A stretch of DNA of 64,000 bases from Labia minor (taxonomy: Eukaryota; Arthropoda; Insecta; Dermaptera; Spongiphoridae), in the NCBI GenBank assembly GCA_963082975.1, contig OY720345.1, forward strand, positions 76,291,034 to 76,355,033, written 5' to 3'. Numbering within the stretch: position 1 is the first letter of the stretch; each line of letters begins with the position of its first letter. Positions 49,501-60,596 of this stretch are shown here, piece by piece. The notes under the pieces were generated by a model. That model had not been told where the DNA came from, searched no databases, and was given only the letters and a program-made list of their open reading frames with translations. The position numbers and the translations under genes were made by a program.

Positions 49501-52500
49501 AAAAAATTAACTGTTACTAACAATAAGTTACAATCATTAATTCATTTTTATCTACCGACGATAGGAAGGGAAGGGATTGTTTTCACAGTAAAATTTCACA
49601 TGTGGAGATTTTTACATATCTCCACGAATCATGCATTTGGTTAACAGAAAAAGTATTTTTAGCATGTCTGTCCGTCCGTCACTCTGTCCATTGTGTGTCC
49701 ATATTGACGTGTATAGCTTGAACGGCTCAACGAATTTTGATAAAATTTGGTATATTTACTTAATGCAACAGTATGATGAATTCATCAACTTTTGGTGCAT
49801 ATCCGGAAACCGGAAGTAGTAGTTTACAAAGTATTAATTTTATAATCATTATCGGAAATTTTCACTTAAAATATAATTCTAATTGAATAATTAATTAAAC
49901 TAAAAATAAAAACCAAGATAATATAATTTAACTATTTTAATTCATGTTTTAAAAATATTTTTTTTTTGATACTTTAGATATATAAAATTTTTGGAAATTA
50001 ATTTATTTCAAATCGTCGGTCGGTTATACCTGGCCACAGCTCATTTTTCATTATCATTTTTTTTAAAAAAATCAAATGGTAATATCCACATTATGAAAGT
50101 CATAAATTCGGTGTTAATAAGTACATATATGTTTATTTTTATTAAAGGTAATTTTCGCAATTAATTAGAAAATTTTTTATTTTTTATTTATAATAAATTT
50201 TAAGTTCTTGATAAAATATCATGAGTTAAATAATATAATAATTAAAAGAAATAAAAATATTTTTCTAAAATAAAAAAATCAGAAATGTCATTTAGTTTTT
50301 ATTTTTATAAATGTTTTATTTAAATGCACTTTATGTGAATACAAGTAAAAATAAATTTTCACTATTTTCACTATTTATATATATATATACAAAGCAATGC
50401 AGAAACAAGGGCGTGTCATACGCAACTCTTTGGGACACAAAACAAAAGATGAATCAACACCGACTGTTGCCAAAACATTAAATTATTAGCATATAATAGA
50501 TGTGTATATTGGCAAATGAAAAAGTAAAAAAAATTTATTATCTTAAATTATGTTAAACTTTTATATAAATTTTGATTACGTGTAATATATTTTATTTCAA
50601 CATAGAACTATGTTTTTTATTTTGTTAAATTAAAAATTATGTTTTTATATAGATTAGGGATTATATAATATTTACTATTTTTAGTAATAATAGTACATGA
50701 TTGAAAATTAATGCAAAACCAACTTATATTTTATGAACAAAGAATGTAACAAATTATTTTCTAAATCAATTAAGGACCATTGTACACATTGAAAATATAA
50801 TATGTAAATTACAATGGATCTTGGCTCCCGTTCAGATCTCCATTCTTTTATCACAATCGCGAATGTCGCTTGTACCAAACTTGGCTCCCTTTTCATATTT
50901 ATGTTTTTGGTAGAATAATATTTATCTGTGAATTCATTTATTGTCTTCAAGTAAATTTCCATAATATAATTTAGTTTAGATTTACTATAAAGAATTTTGA
51001 TTTATTTTTTTGAAATTATCTAACTTTTGCAGATAATTTCAATTTAGAGGCCTAATGAATTTTATTATCAATCTTATATTAAATAAATAATTTAATGCAA
51101 CATGCTTTTTTATTATAATAATTCAATTAACATATATATATATAAACATACAGCATCGGATTAAGGAGTGGGCATGCCGGGTGACAGCTCGGGCGCCAAA
51201 TTTTGAGGAGCGCCGCAACACTAATTATTTTATTATTGTCAAAAAAGATTGAATAATTGTAATATTATTTATAATAAAACTATTTGTATATTGTATATAT
51301 TCATAATAACTCAAAAGGAAGATTAATATACAAAAACTAAAATTTACTAATATAAATAATAAAACCTTAGAGTTTTTAAAGCTTTTATCACACAACATTG
51401 ATACTGAAAATGCTTTTTAATCTCTAAAAAGTTTATTTTTATTTATTTTGAAAATATATTTTGTAATCAGTATCACTTTACATCAGGGATGTCAAACTCA
51501 TAGGTACTTTAGGCGGGTCGCAAAATAATTTATTTCGAATAATAGTCGGAAATGTTTTTTTTAAAAAAAAAGACCCAAGTCTGATCGCAGAAAACAGTTT
51601 ACCTTTTTTTAGAACCATATTGAAAAAATTTAAACCGATAGTTGTCGCGGGCCGTGTTTGACATCCCTGCTTTACATTAACAACATTTGCCGTGCTTTAA
51701 AGTAAAATATACTTATTGTTTTGTTATGTATTCATAGTGGAATTAATTAATTTTTATTTTTAAGTTACAAAAATTTTGTTAGGTAGATATCTACATAATA
51801 AATTAATAATTTAATTTATTTCTTTATTCTGTCATTTTGATTTTTTCCATTTTTTACTAATTTATTTTAAATTTGCAATAAATTTGTATATTCTTATATG
51901 AATGGGCGCCTAATTTTGTATTGCTCAGAACGATTTAAAACCCTAGAACGAGTCCTGTATATATATAGCTTCTAGATGATATCTATTATATTTAGTGGTA
52001 AATTAGAATTTGTTATTAAAATAAAAATCAACAAATCAGTTTAGTTATTTATAAAAATATAATTATTTTAATTTTAAAGAAAATTAAAATAAATTAAACA
52101 TTATTATTGATCCATACTAAAATATATGGAAAAACAATACAACAAAAGGCTTTTTTATAAAAATAATGTTTATTGCCACCCAAATAGAAATATCCTCTAT
52201 ATCAGGGGTTCTCAACCTGCGGGGCGTGAGCACATTCTAGGGGCGGGTGGCGCGAGCATATCAAGTGCCCGCAAACTTTTGAAAATTTTGTTGAATAAAT
52301 AAATAAAAAAAAAAGGTCAGGTGAATATGCGATATTCTGAAACAGGGGGGCGTGACCTCACATCAGTGTTCTAAGGGGGCACAGAGCCTGAAAGGTTGAG
52401 AACCCCTGCTCTATTAATTATTTTTATATTATTATAATTTATAAAATGAATTTATGTTATGATTAATAAAAAAATATAAATTTTGGTTCCCATCTCTGGT

Positions 52501-55338
52501 ATATTTTATTGCATAATTGACAAATTAACTTTTTAAAAAAAAATATTTTTTTGTTGTCTTTCATTTTAAAAGATCTATCACTTTCTTTTTGTTAAATAAG
52601 TGAGACATTTAAATAACTAGAGAAGATTTGAACAGATTTATTTATCTGTATTAAAATGAACATTTTGAAACTTCGCCAAAAGACTTGGAAAATGTTTTCA
52701 CCATCCATTGCAACGAAAAATGACACCAGGAAGTGAACACCTGTTATTAGGTCTTCTAGATTTTTAACAAAGGTGGATTTCATACAGTAATACAATGTAT
52801 ACTTTTCTTCAGCATTAATTAAATTTGAGAATTTTTTTATTTACATTTCCAATTATCTACATCATAAAATCATTTGAAATGCTAGTCAAAAACAATATGA
52901 AGGATAATTTTTCAAAATAAAATTAATTACTTAGATTTATTTTTATACTTATATTAATAAAATATAATATGTAAGTATATTGGTCCTCAATAATAAATTC
53001 AAATTTTTTTGGAATTTTTATTTAATTATAGGTAAGAAGACATATATAGGGTAAAGCGTACAGTCGTTGGCCCCCTTAAGCAATTCCGGAGCAGTCTTTA
53101 ATGCATATCAAGGCAAATTGCGGAACAATCTGTGTCAAATTAGGTTTGCAGAACATAGATACTATGAGCCTTTTGATGAATAAAAAAAAATCATTTTATC
53201 CTGACATTTTCAATAAGCACTTTTTTAAAAACAAATCCTAGAAAATACAATTATTGGCCACCCTGTTATAGTTATTGGCCTAGGTATTCTATAGTGATTA
53301 TATAATCATACAACAAACGATTACATAATCATAGTTAATAGCGCAATTTTGAAATTAAAAATCTCTTATTATTTGTTTTAGTGATAGGGGGCCAATGATT
53401 GCCTCGGGGCCAACGACTGTATATTTTACCCTACTAATTTAAATAGAGAATACACTTATCATACAAAATACTTAACAGATAGATAGATTAATAAATAGCC
53501 TTCATTAATTTCAGGGAAAAAAAAAATTCAAATTAAATTTAAAACTCTCTTAGCACAAAATTATCCTATTCTACCAAATTCGAAATAGACGATTCAAGCC
53601 TCACCTAATTCAGAAAAAAAATATAAAATATAAATTTTTTACAAAAATTAATACAAACATTAATAAAAAAAAAAAACAAATTGATAATTATAAAATTGAA
53701 ATAATTAAATTCACTCGATAAAATTAATCGACACAAAAATAAAATTCTTAATTTGTAATTTCCTATACTCTAACCCAGGGGTTGGCGAAGGTGCCCGCGA
53801 AGCCATTTTCAAGTGCCCGCATTCAAATTAATAAATATTAAATTATTACTAAAAAAAAGGTAAAATGTTTTTGCGATCAGGTTCTTAAACATTTTCGACT
53901 TTTTTCAATTTTTTTTAATATGGTTCAAAAAAAAGTTAAAATGTTTTTAAGATCAGGCTCTTAAACATTTTTGATTTTTCAATATGGCTCTAAGTATCAC
54001 CAAGTGTTTATTATTTCAAAAATGTGCCCGACTATAGAAAAAGGTTGCCGACCCCTGCTTTGACCAATGAAAAGCAATCATTGAAAAAATTATAAACATG
54101 AAGATATATGATAAAATTAAACAATAAAATAAATCTATCTTTATCTACACTCAAAATTCTTCATGAGTCACCTCTCTTAAAATTCAATTAACCAAGATAA
54201 AATGAAACGAGAAGTGGATAAAATTATGAAAAAAGGAGAACTGAGGAAATTTTATAATAATATATTCTAATTCAATTGATCAAGTTATATGTTTTGAAAA
54301 TTAAAATCAAGATTAAAATAATAATTAAATAATAAATAATACTTTAGTTAATAAATTTTTGTTAAAATATAAATGATTTCATTATTAATTGAAAACATGC
54401 TCATGAATGTGGGGAGGGGGGGAACTTTTTCTATATTTCAAAAATCAAATTTTTATAAAATTAATAAAAATGGAAACACTCTAATTAGTCATGTTTTATA
54501 TAAATGTGTTATATTATATTTATTTCTTATTTTAATTTAGAAAAATTTATATTTTCCAATTATTTTATAAAATGAAATTTTTCTCTATTAATCAGAACAT
54601 TTAAAAAAAATCATATATAAATGAAATTTCATTCTATCAAACTTTAACAAATAAATAAATAAAAATTATAATAGTGTTATAATAAAATAAAAAAAAATTT
54701 AAAATAATACACATTTAAAATAAATAAATTCATAATCTTTAGTATTATTATATAAAATAAAAATTTTGTTATTAAATCATTCATTTTTATCTTTAGTTAG
54801 ATTAATATTTATTTTGCTATTTAAATTTTAATTATTATTTCGTTTGGTTTCACTAAAATTATAAATATATGTATAAAGTAAGTAAATAAATATAAAAAAA
54901 TAAAATAATATTTGCATGTTACTCACGCATATAAACAACTTTTCCAGGTTGTTGTCTTGTTCCATTGATGAAAGTAGCAATAGTAGAATTAACTAAACTA
55001 GCATTTACACTGGTATCCACTAATCCACTTGAATTTAGTGTAGCACCTCCACTTGCACCAATTAACGTTCGTGGAAGAGATGTTATATTGCCTCCAGGTG
55101 ATGTTCCATTTGTGAAAGATGCACGACATATTCTCCAAATTCCTGAATTGCTTCTTAAAAAATATCGTTTCGTTTCTGGAATCCAAATGCCGTCTCCACC
55201 ACGAAGCATAAACCAAAAGTCGGTGGAGATGGCTGCTGCCCAAAGAATAACAGAAAGACCGACAAGTGCAGTGCAGGCGAGTAATATACGACGTTCAAAT
55301 AAAAATTGTTGTTGCACCTGCTTCTCCTCAGGAGTCAT
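46587..55338 (-). CDS. Claudin/CACNG-like four-transmembrane protein
   Basis: Four exons on the minus strand: 54927-55338, 48385-48462, 46901-47038 and 46587-46837, phases consistent, 879 nt (292 aa plus stop). Start [14 protein letters not shown]1 is about residues 18-38. The first extracellular loop has SGIWRICR (residues 65-72), the GLWxxC-like signature of the PMP22/claudin/CACNG superfamily, then many N-glycosylation sequons (NGT, NIT, NSS, NAS, NST). TM2 contains [20 protein letters not shown]3 [19 protein letters not shown]4 [17 protein letters not shown], with a basic SRKRKG after it. Relatives are tight-junction claudins or calcium-channel gamma/stargazin-type auxiliary subunits; the GIWRIC word leans to CACNG. 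An upstream in-frame Met at 55413 would add a signal-like leader, but an AG acceptor at 55356-55357 suggests that part is intron. Intron 1 is 6.5 kb and rich in MITEs. Confidence 0.83.
47288..47880 (+). mobile_element. Helentron-like element, family A, copy 2
   Basis: Full length: start TACTATCTCG, GTGTGTGTATGTATGTA microsatellite, core AACGGTTTGAGCTAGAATGA, 3' CGAGATAGT, hairpin GAGTGGAGACACTC and CAGC end. Lies in intron 2 of the CACNG-like gene. Confidence 0.78.
48047..48236. mobile_element. TA-type MITE, 190 bp
   Basis: Terminal inverted repeats of 26 bp with one mismatch, beginning AGGGTGCGGTC and including ATTGGTACAAA. Left flank gives TA; the right is eroded (TC). Likely a Tc1/mariner derivative. 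No coding capacity. Confidence 0.82.
49134..49377. mobile_element. hAT-type MITE, 244 bp
   Basis: Ends CAGTGATTTCCAAACTG / TTTGGGAACATCTG with a perfect 8-bp duplication cattaatc. Its interior contains, inverted, a piece resembling the TAGGGTGACC-type end (tatagtcaccctaat), suggesting a composite origin. Confidence 0.88.
49553..50042 (+). mobile_element. Helentron-like element, family B, copy 2 (short variant)
   Basis: Start TACCGACGATAGG, hairpin block, TGTCTGTCCGTCCGTC microsatellite and core GAACGGCTCAACG. It then has an unrelated AT-rich middle and the family B 3' end CGTCGGTCGGTTA with the hairpin CCTGGCCACAGC. It lacks the second 5'-block copy present in the other B elements. Confidence 0.72.
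50043..51150. other. Intronic, no feature recognised
   Basis: Part of intron 1 of the CACNG-like gene. AT-rich, a short TA run near 50380, no coding or repeat ends seen. Confidence 0.5.
51151..51957. mobile_element. hAT-type element of about 0.8 kb, carrying a nested MITE
   Basis: Ends CAGCATCGGATTAAGG and AACGAGTCCTG, with GC-rich 'gggcgcc' words at both ends. Flanks taaacata / tatatata match 6 of 8. Non-autonomous. A second hAT MITE is inserted inside it. Confidence 0.6.
51484..51669. mobile_element. hAT-type MITE, 186 bp, nested
   Basis: Ends CAGGGATGTCAAACTC / GTGTTTGACATCCCTG, perfect 8-bp duplication ctttacat (51476-51483 and 51670-51677). Interior has the shared module (gtcggaaatg ... 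cagtttacctttttttagaa). Confidence 0.93.
52203..52408. mobile_element. hAT-type MITE, 206 bp
   Basis: Ends CAGGGGTTCTCAACC / GGTTGAGAACCCCTG, flanks ctctatat / ctctatta (6 of 8). Interior word ggtcaggtgaatatgcgat is the inverse of the one in the MITE at 40418. Confidence 0.9.
53047..53433. mobile_element. TA-type MITE, 387 bp
   Basis: Inverted ends of about 29 bp (TAGGGTAAA..., with ACAGTCGTTGGCCCC inside) that match at about 25 positions. TA at both borders. The words 'attggcc' recur inside. Probably Tc1/mariner-derived; no coding capacity. Confidence 0.8.
53776..54057. mobile_element. hAT-type MITE, 282 bp
   Basis: Ends CAGGGGTTGGCGAAGG / GTTGCCGACCCCTG, flanks ctctaacc / ctttgacc (6 of 8). 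The interior holds two degenerate copies of the shared module. Confidence 0.85.
54058..54926. other. Intronic, AT-rich
   Basis: Part of intron 1 of the CACNG-like gene. A G-run at 54411-54422 is the only compositional oddity. Confidence 0.5.
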
Positions 55339-55502
55339 TGTCGATTCATGGGTTCCTGAAATAACAAAATTACAAGTTAATATCAATAAAAGATAATATT
55401 TCAAATATTTCATTATTTTGAATTCATCAATGGATTAAAATAAAAAGAAACATTCAAAAGAAAAATTTATCTCCCCCCCTTCTAAAGCCTCATTCTAATA
55501 TT

Positions 55503-55876
55503 TAGTATCTCGTAAAATTTTCGATGTTGAGATTTTGAAGTTTTTTGAAGGTTCATGAATCATTTTCACTAAGGTCGAGAAAAATCTCTCTCTCTCTCTC
55601 AGTGTCTATGTGTGTGTGTATGTGTGTGTATGTAGACAAGATTACGCAAAAACGGTTTGAGCTAGAATGATGAAATTTGGTACATGGACATTATTCAAAA
55701 TTCATAGTTTTCTATCAACTTTTGAGAAATGTAGCTCAATCGGAAGAGGGTCATTACATACAACGTTTTGATTTTTTTTCTTCTAAAGTGACCGTAAAAA
55801 TAAAGATATATGTTTGATAGTTTTTCACATGATTAATAATTGTATAAAAATGATATATATAGAATTTCATATTTTC
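55503..55876 (+). mobile_element. Helentron-like element, family A, copy 3 (3'-truncated)
   Basis: Starts TAGTATCTCG with an internal deletion near the 5' hairpin, has (CT)n and (GT)n microsatellites and core AACGGTTTGAGCTAGAATGA. It stops after 'tatatatagaatttcat' without the 3' hairpin. Confidence 0.7.
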
Positions 55877-56052
55877 ATAGTTTATATGTGTAAATGGTAT
55901 TGTACTATCATCAAAATATAATTAATAATATATAAAATAAAAATTTATGTTAATTAATAAATAAAATAAAGATAAAATGAAGAAAAAAAAAATAAGAAAG
56001 ACTAAACGTTAACAACAATATTTTTAAATAATATTTATTTTTTCTGAATTTT

Positions 56053-56614
56053 TACTATCTCGCCAGAGATAGTATTGCGATCACGAAAATTTTCGATGTT
56101 GAGATTTTGATGTTTTTATACGTTTTGAAGGTTCCTGAATCATTTTCACTAAGGTTGAGAAAAAGGTCTATGTGTGTGTAGAATGATGAAATTTGGTACA
56201 TGGGCATTATTGAAAATTCATAGTTTTCTATCAACTTTTGAGAAATGTAGCTCATTCAGAAAAAGACCATTGTACCTACCACGTTTTGATTTTTTTCCCC
56301 TAAACTGACCGTAAAAATAAAGATATATGTTTAATAGTTTTTCACATGATTAAAAATATTATAAAACTGCTAAATATATAGAATTTCAGCTTGATTGAAT
56401 CGCTGAAAGTACCAGAATTAATTTTTTAACACTGCAAATCTCACGCGCCAACACGTGACGTGGTGGCATCACCAAATAGCCAAACATGCGCTGGTTTAAT
56501 AAATATTATTTATTAATTATAATTTATAATTTAATTAATTTAATTTAATTTAAATTATTATATGTTATTTAATCCAATTCAAATTGCGAGATAGTCGAGT
56601 GGAGACACTCCAGC
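56053..56614 (+). mobile_element. Helentron-like element, family A, copy 4
   Basis: Complete ends, TACTATCTCG to GAGTGGAGACACTC and CAGC. The microsatellite is short and about 35 bp of the core are missing (the gtgtgtgta tract runs straight into gaatgatgaaatttgg). Confidence 0.78.
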
Positions 56615-56687
56615 TTTTTTTTATAATATTATTACATTAAATGCGATTGAATAAAAATATTTTTAAGTTTTTTTTCTTACTATAGTC

Positions 56688-56990
56688 CAGTGGTTCCCAA
56701 GCTTATTTGGCCAAGCGCCCCTTTTCCTGAAAATAATTTACTCAGCGCCCCCTTGGAAATTAAATTTTTTTAATTTTAATAACAATTAAAGAGAAAGATA
56801 AATGTACTTATTTGCAAAATATTATAAATAAAGGTCTAAATTTGAAACATTGAATTTATGTATCTACATATTTATTGATCTCAGAGTAGGAGAGTAATAT
56901 ACAAGTAATTTTCCCTAAGTGTCATCACCGTCCCCCTGGATCGCTCCAGCGCCCACGAGGGGGCGGTAGTGCCCACTTTGGGAATCACTG
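56688..56990. mobile_element. hAT-type MITE, 303 bp
   Basis: Ends CAGTGGTTCCCAAGC / TTTGGGAATCACTG, flanks ctatagtc / ctaaagtc (7 of 8). GC-rich 'gcgcccc' words lie near both ends. Confidence 0.88.
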
Positions 56991-57322
56991 CTAAAGTCAT
57001 AAAATTATTTTTTGATGAAATAATAAGTATATCTATAAAAATTATTTTCTTAATCTAAATTATATTTTTTTTTTGGAAAGCCTATAAAAGAGAGTATAAT
57101 AGAAAATTCAATATAATAATAATATTAATAATTTAACATTTAAACTTGTGTAAAGAGTATAATTATCAAAATAATTTGTAAATTCCTATGTGAAATCAAT
57201 TAATTGCTTTTTCTTCTCAGCCATCAATGTGATTTGGTTCACAAAATTTCTATTTTTATGTTTAATACATTATGATGTATACGAGAATACAATTTAAATG
57301 TTTTAATTGTATTATAAACTTT

Positions 57323-58215
57323 CTCTAAGAATTTTTTTTTTTTTTCTTTTTTTATTTTCCAAATAAAATCTACATCTGCCCTTTCTTTGGGCAACAATAA
57401 ATCGTTTACAATAATATTTACAATATAAATATAATGGAAAGGAGAAATAGGAGTATTAGGAAGTACTCGGCACGGCTATTTGCCCGATAGAGTAGGACGG
57501 GAGGACATCTCTCAATTTAGGGTACAGTGAAAGAAAGAGGAGGGAATAGGATAGGAAAGAAGGAAAGAGTAAAAGAAACCTACTGAATATGCAGATTAGA
57601 GGAAAATAGTTGGGAAAACAAAGGGAACGATAGCTGAGTTCTGAGTAGGAATTATAAGAGGTCGATTGGTTTAAGTCTTTTAAGTCTTCGTCCGTTAGTC
57701 ACGTTGTAGTTGTCTGGCTTTGTCGTTTTGATGGTTTGTCAATTTCTGTCGATACTTTGTACAGGTATTTTTAATTACTTCGTCTATTGTAGGGACTTTA
57801 AGGTCTCTATGTAGTATTCTAAGAGGTAGGTATCGAGGCGCATTGGTCATTATGCGTAGGATGTTGTTTTGGGTCCGCTGTATTTTGTTGGTGTTAGAAA
57901 CACTAGCGGAGCCCCATAACTGAACACCGTATGTCCAAATTGGTTTGAGGATTGAATTGTAGATGAGGAGTTTGTTTGATAGGGTCATTTGGGAGTTTCG
58001 TCCTAAGGTCCAGTAAAGTTGTCTAAGTTTGGAGTCAATTTGTTTTTTTTTTGATCTAATGTGGGTCTCCCAGGTTAAACGTCTGTCTAGGTATTTAACT
58101 GAGTCACGTTGGGGGATGTGTTATATATTGTTTAACGGGTGGACAAGTCTTTCTATTTAAGGTGAAAGTCACATGTGTCGATTTTTCCTCGTTGACAACT
58201 ATCCTCTAAGAATTT
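57323..58215 (-). mobile_element. 5'-truncated Jockey-like LINE with 12-bp target duplication
   Basis: Minus-strand frames read NEEKSTHVTFTLNRKTCPPV, then KYLDRRLTWETHI, QIDSKLRQLYWTLGRNSQM and SILKPIWTYGVQLWGSAS, ending with KYRQKLTNHQNDKARQLQRD. This is the C-terminal part of a Jockey-type reverse transcriptase, with frame changes and stops upstream. Its 3' poly(A) appears as T-rich 57332-57357. The 12-mer ctctaagaattt occurs at 57323-57334 and 58204-58215, bracketing the insert: a target-primed insertion with 5' truncation. Confidence 0.88.
57695..57988 (-). pseudogene. Jockey-like RT C-terminal fragment
   Basis: 97-residue open stretch (MTLSNKLLIYNSILKPIWTY to the stop at 57695) inside the truncated LINE. 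It lacks the catalytic FADD box, so it cannot be active. Confidence 0.85.
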
Positions 58216-58908
58216 GAAATAAAATGTTAATTGATTGAGTCATCAATTCTAATGATTCAATTAATATGTAAACATATGAGAATTTGTAATGCATTCCACC
58301 AAAAAAATATGTAAACAAAACTTTCTTTAAACTTCCATCATTTTACAAAATCAAATGAAAGAAAATGTTCACAATTTATATATAATATCATCTTTCTCTC
58401 TCTTTCTTTTAAAATTTATTTTTATTTAAAATTGTTTTTCTAAGTTAAAAAAAAATCAAAAAATAATTTTTAATTTAAATATTATTATCAATGTAGATAC
58501 TAATTATTATTCTTTTATATATATTATACAAAATAGATAGTATACATTTTAAGAAAATCTCGTAAAGTGTTTTGATAAATTTTTGTTCCCAAGTAGCTAA
58601 TCACATAGCTTTTGAAAAAAAAATAATTAGAAGATAAAGATCAAAACATCTAATAAATTGTCAGTTTTTTTTTCTGGATCATTGACAAAAATTTTTAAAA
58701 AGAATCGGATTGACTATGAAAAATACATTTACATTCATTATTATGCATATAAAAGGTTGAATTTTTGAAAATTAATTTAAATAATAATAACATTTTTTTT
58801 AATGTTCTAAATAAAACATTATAAGTATATAAATGTTAAAATATTTATTTATCATTTTAATGTCTCAAGGATATTATTTATATCCTATAATAATATATTT
58901 AACAAAAT
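58216..58908. other. AT-rich, nothing recognised
   Basis: A (CT)n tract at about 58391-58410 only. Confidence 0.5.
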
Positions 58909-59945
58909 CTGGAGTGTCTCCACTCGACTATCTCGCAATTTGAATTGGATTAAATAACATATATTATATTTAAAGTAAATTTAATTAATTATAAATTATA
59001 AATTAAAATTAATAAATAATATTTATTAAACCAGCGCGTCTTTGTTGAAGGCACCACGTCGATTTGCAGTTTTAAAAAATTAATTTCGATACTTTCAGCG
59101 ATTCAATCAAGCTGAAATTCTATATATTTAGCAGTTTTACAATATTTTTACCGACCGACGATAGTAAGGGAGGTATTGTTTTCACACCAAATTTCACATG
59201 TGGAGATTTTTACATATCTCCACGAATCATGCATTTTCTTAACAGAAAAAAGTATTTTTAGCATGATGTCTGTCCGTCCGTCCGTCCGTCCGTCTGTCCG
59301 TATAGATGTGTACAGCCTGAACGGCTCAACCGATTTTGATGAAATTTGGTATATTTACTTAATACATCAGTGGGATGAATTGATCAACTTTTGGTGCAAA
59401 TCCGGAAACCGGAAGTGGTAGTATTAGCGATCGACGATAGGAAGGGAAGGGTTATTTTCAAACCAAATTTCACATGAGGAGATTTTTTTATATATCACCA
59501 CGAATCATGCACTTTGTATTGGTTTTATCCTCGAGAAAAATCATATTTATTAGTTTTTTCTTGATTTAAAATTATATGACGTCATCCAGCCATTCATGAC
59601 CTCACAGCCTGGTCTTGCATATATATTATAAATAAAATAAAATTAAAAATGTTTATATTTATTATTTATGTATCCATATCTGTTTTTTATTACATTAATA
59701 GATATATTAAAATTATTTGAAATTGTTTCTGTAGCTGCTAATTAATTTACTTCAAACCGTCGGTCGGTTCGGACCTGGCCACAGGTCAACTTATTAATCA
59801 TGTGAAAAACTATTAAACATATATCTTTATTTTTACGGTAAGTTTAGGGAAAAAAAAATCAAAACGTGGTAGGTAATGACCCTCTTCCGGATGAGCTATA
59901 TTTCTCAAAAGTTGATAGGAAACTACAAATTTTGATTAATGCCCG
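58909..59945 (-). mobile_element. Helentron-like element, family A, copy 5, interrupted
   Basis: The inverted 3' end (CTGGAGTGTCTCCACTCGAC, then ATCTCGCAATTTG) starts at 58909 and runs to about 59150. The rest of the element, from 'taatcatgtgaaaaac' to 'ttctcaaaagttgata', resumes at about 59793 and ends, truncated, near 59945. A family B element fills the gap. Confidence 0.75.
59151..59792 (+). mobile_element. Helentron-like element, family B, copy 3 (complete)
   Basis: Start TACCGACCGACGATAG, (GTCC)n microsatellite at 59270-59300, core GAACGGCTCAACCGATTTTG and a second copy of the 5' block at about 59428-59512. The 3' end has CGTCGGTCGGTT and the hairpin GACCTGGCCACAGGTC. Inserted inside the family A copy above. 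Confidence 0.8.
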
Positions 59946-60055
59946 TCTGAGAGTATGTCGATATTGTAATATCTTCCTTGCCTTGAATTCGCATCAACTA
60001 CCAACCAGTCAGTCATAACTGCTGATGAGTCTGATGTTAGACCAGAGATAAACAA

Positions 60056-60070
60056 CCCCCCCCCCCCCCC
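60056..60070. repeat. Poly(C)15 tract
   Basis: Fifteen consecutive C in an otherwise very AT-rich area; likely assembly- or slippage-prone. Confidence 0.9.
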
Positions 60071-60509
60071 AATGTACTACGGCTATTTTCAATGAGTTCA
60101 AATGTATCTCAAGAATTCGGTGAAGGCCTGGTCATCATTGGGCTTGAATGTACAACTCTTCTTAAGCCAAAATGGTTATAGTTTGGTATGAAACAATTTG
60201 TTAAAAAAGTATAATATAGAACATCTATATACTCGTTAATGTGACTTAGTTTTGATATTTAAAAAGTAATTGCAAGGATTTGTTTTCATTTTTTGTTCTA
60301 AGTGATTTCAGTTGTGTACATTAAAATAATGTAAAGTATATTCCTTGAATTTTTTGTGATTTTTTTTTCATTTTTTAAAGTAAAATAATTAAAATGTACA
60401 AAAATTCATTTTTTTCCATTTTTTAAAACACCTGACTTGATAGTTAAGTATAAAATGTCAATCATGCAATAGGAATAGGGCATACATATCATTTTTTTAT
60501 TTCATTTCC

Positions 60510-60596
60510 ATTCACACTGATATAACAAACTCCGTTATAACGAACAAGTGATTTATTGGTCCAATGAAGTTCATTGTAACAAGGGTTTACTGTACG
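60510..60596. repeat. pogo/Tigger-like transposon end
   Basis: Ends ...AGGGTTTACTGTA and contains CCGTTATAACGAACAAG, the look of pogo-type CAGTAAACCC inverted repeats. No matching left end was found, so it is a solo end or truncated copy. Confidence 0.45.

Noticed and set aside
52592..52795. Small frames over 52600-52800 as a gene or transposase piece
   Set aside because: The plus strand reads [20 protein letters not shown], vaguely transposon-like, but there are no flanking ends or further similarity.
54965..55396. 143-aa plus-strand open frame over the first exon of the CACNG-like gene
   Set aside because: Shadow of the real minus-strand exon, with no domain and no splice support.
59266..59300. 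(GTCC)n tract as a CRISPR-like or minisatellite array
   Set aside because: It is the internal microsatellite of a family B element; no spacers.
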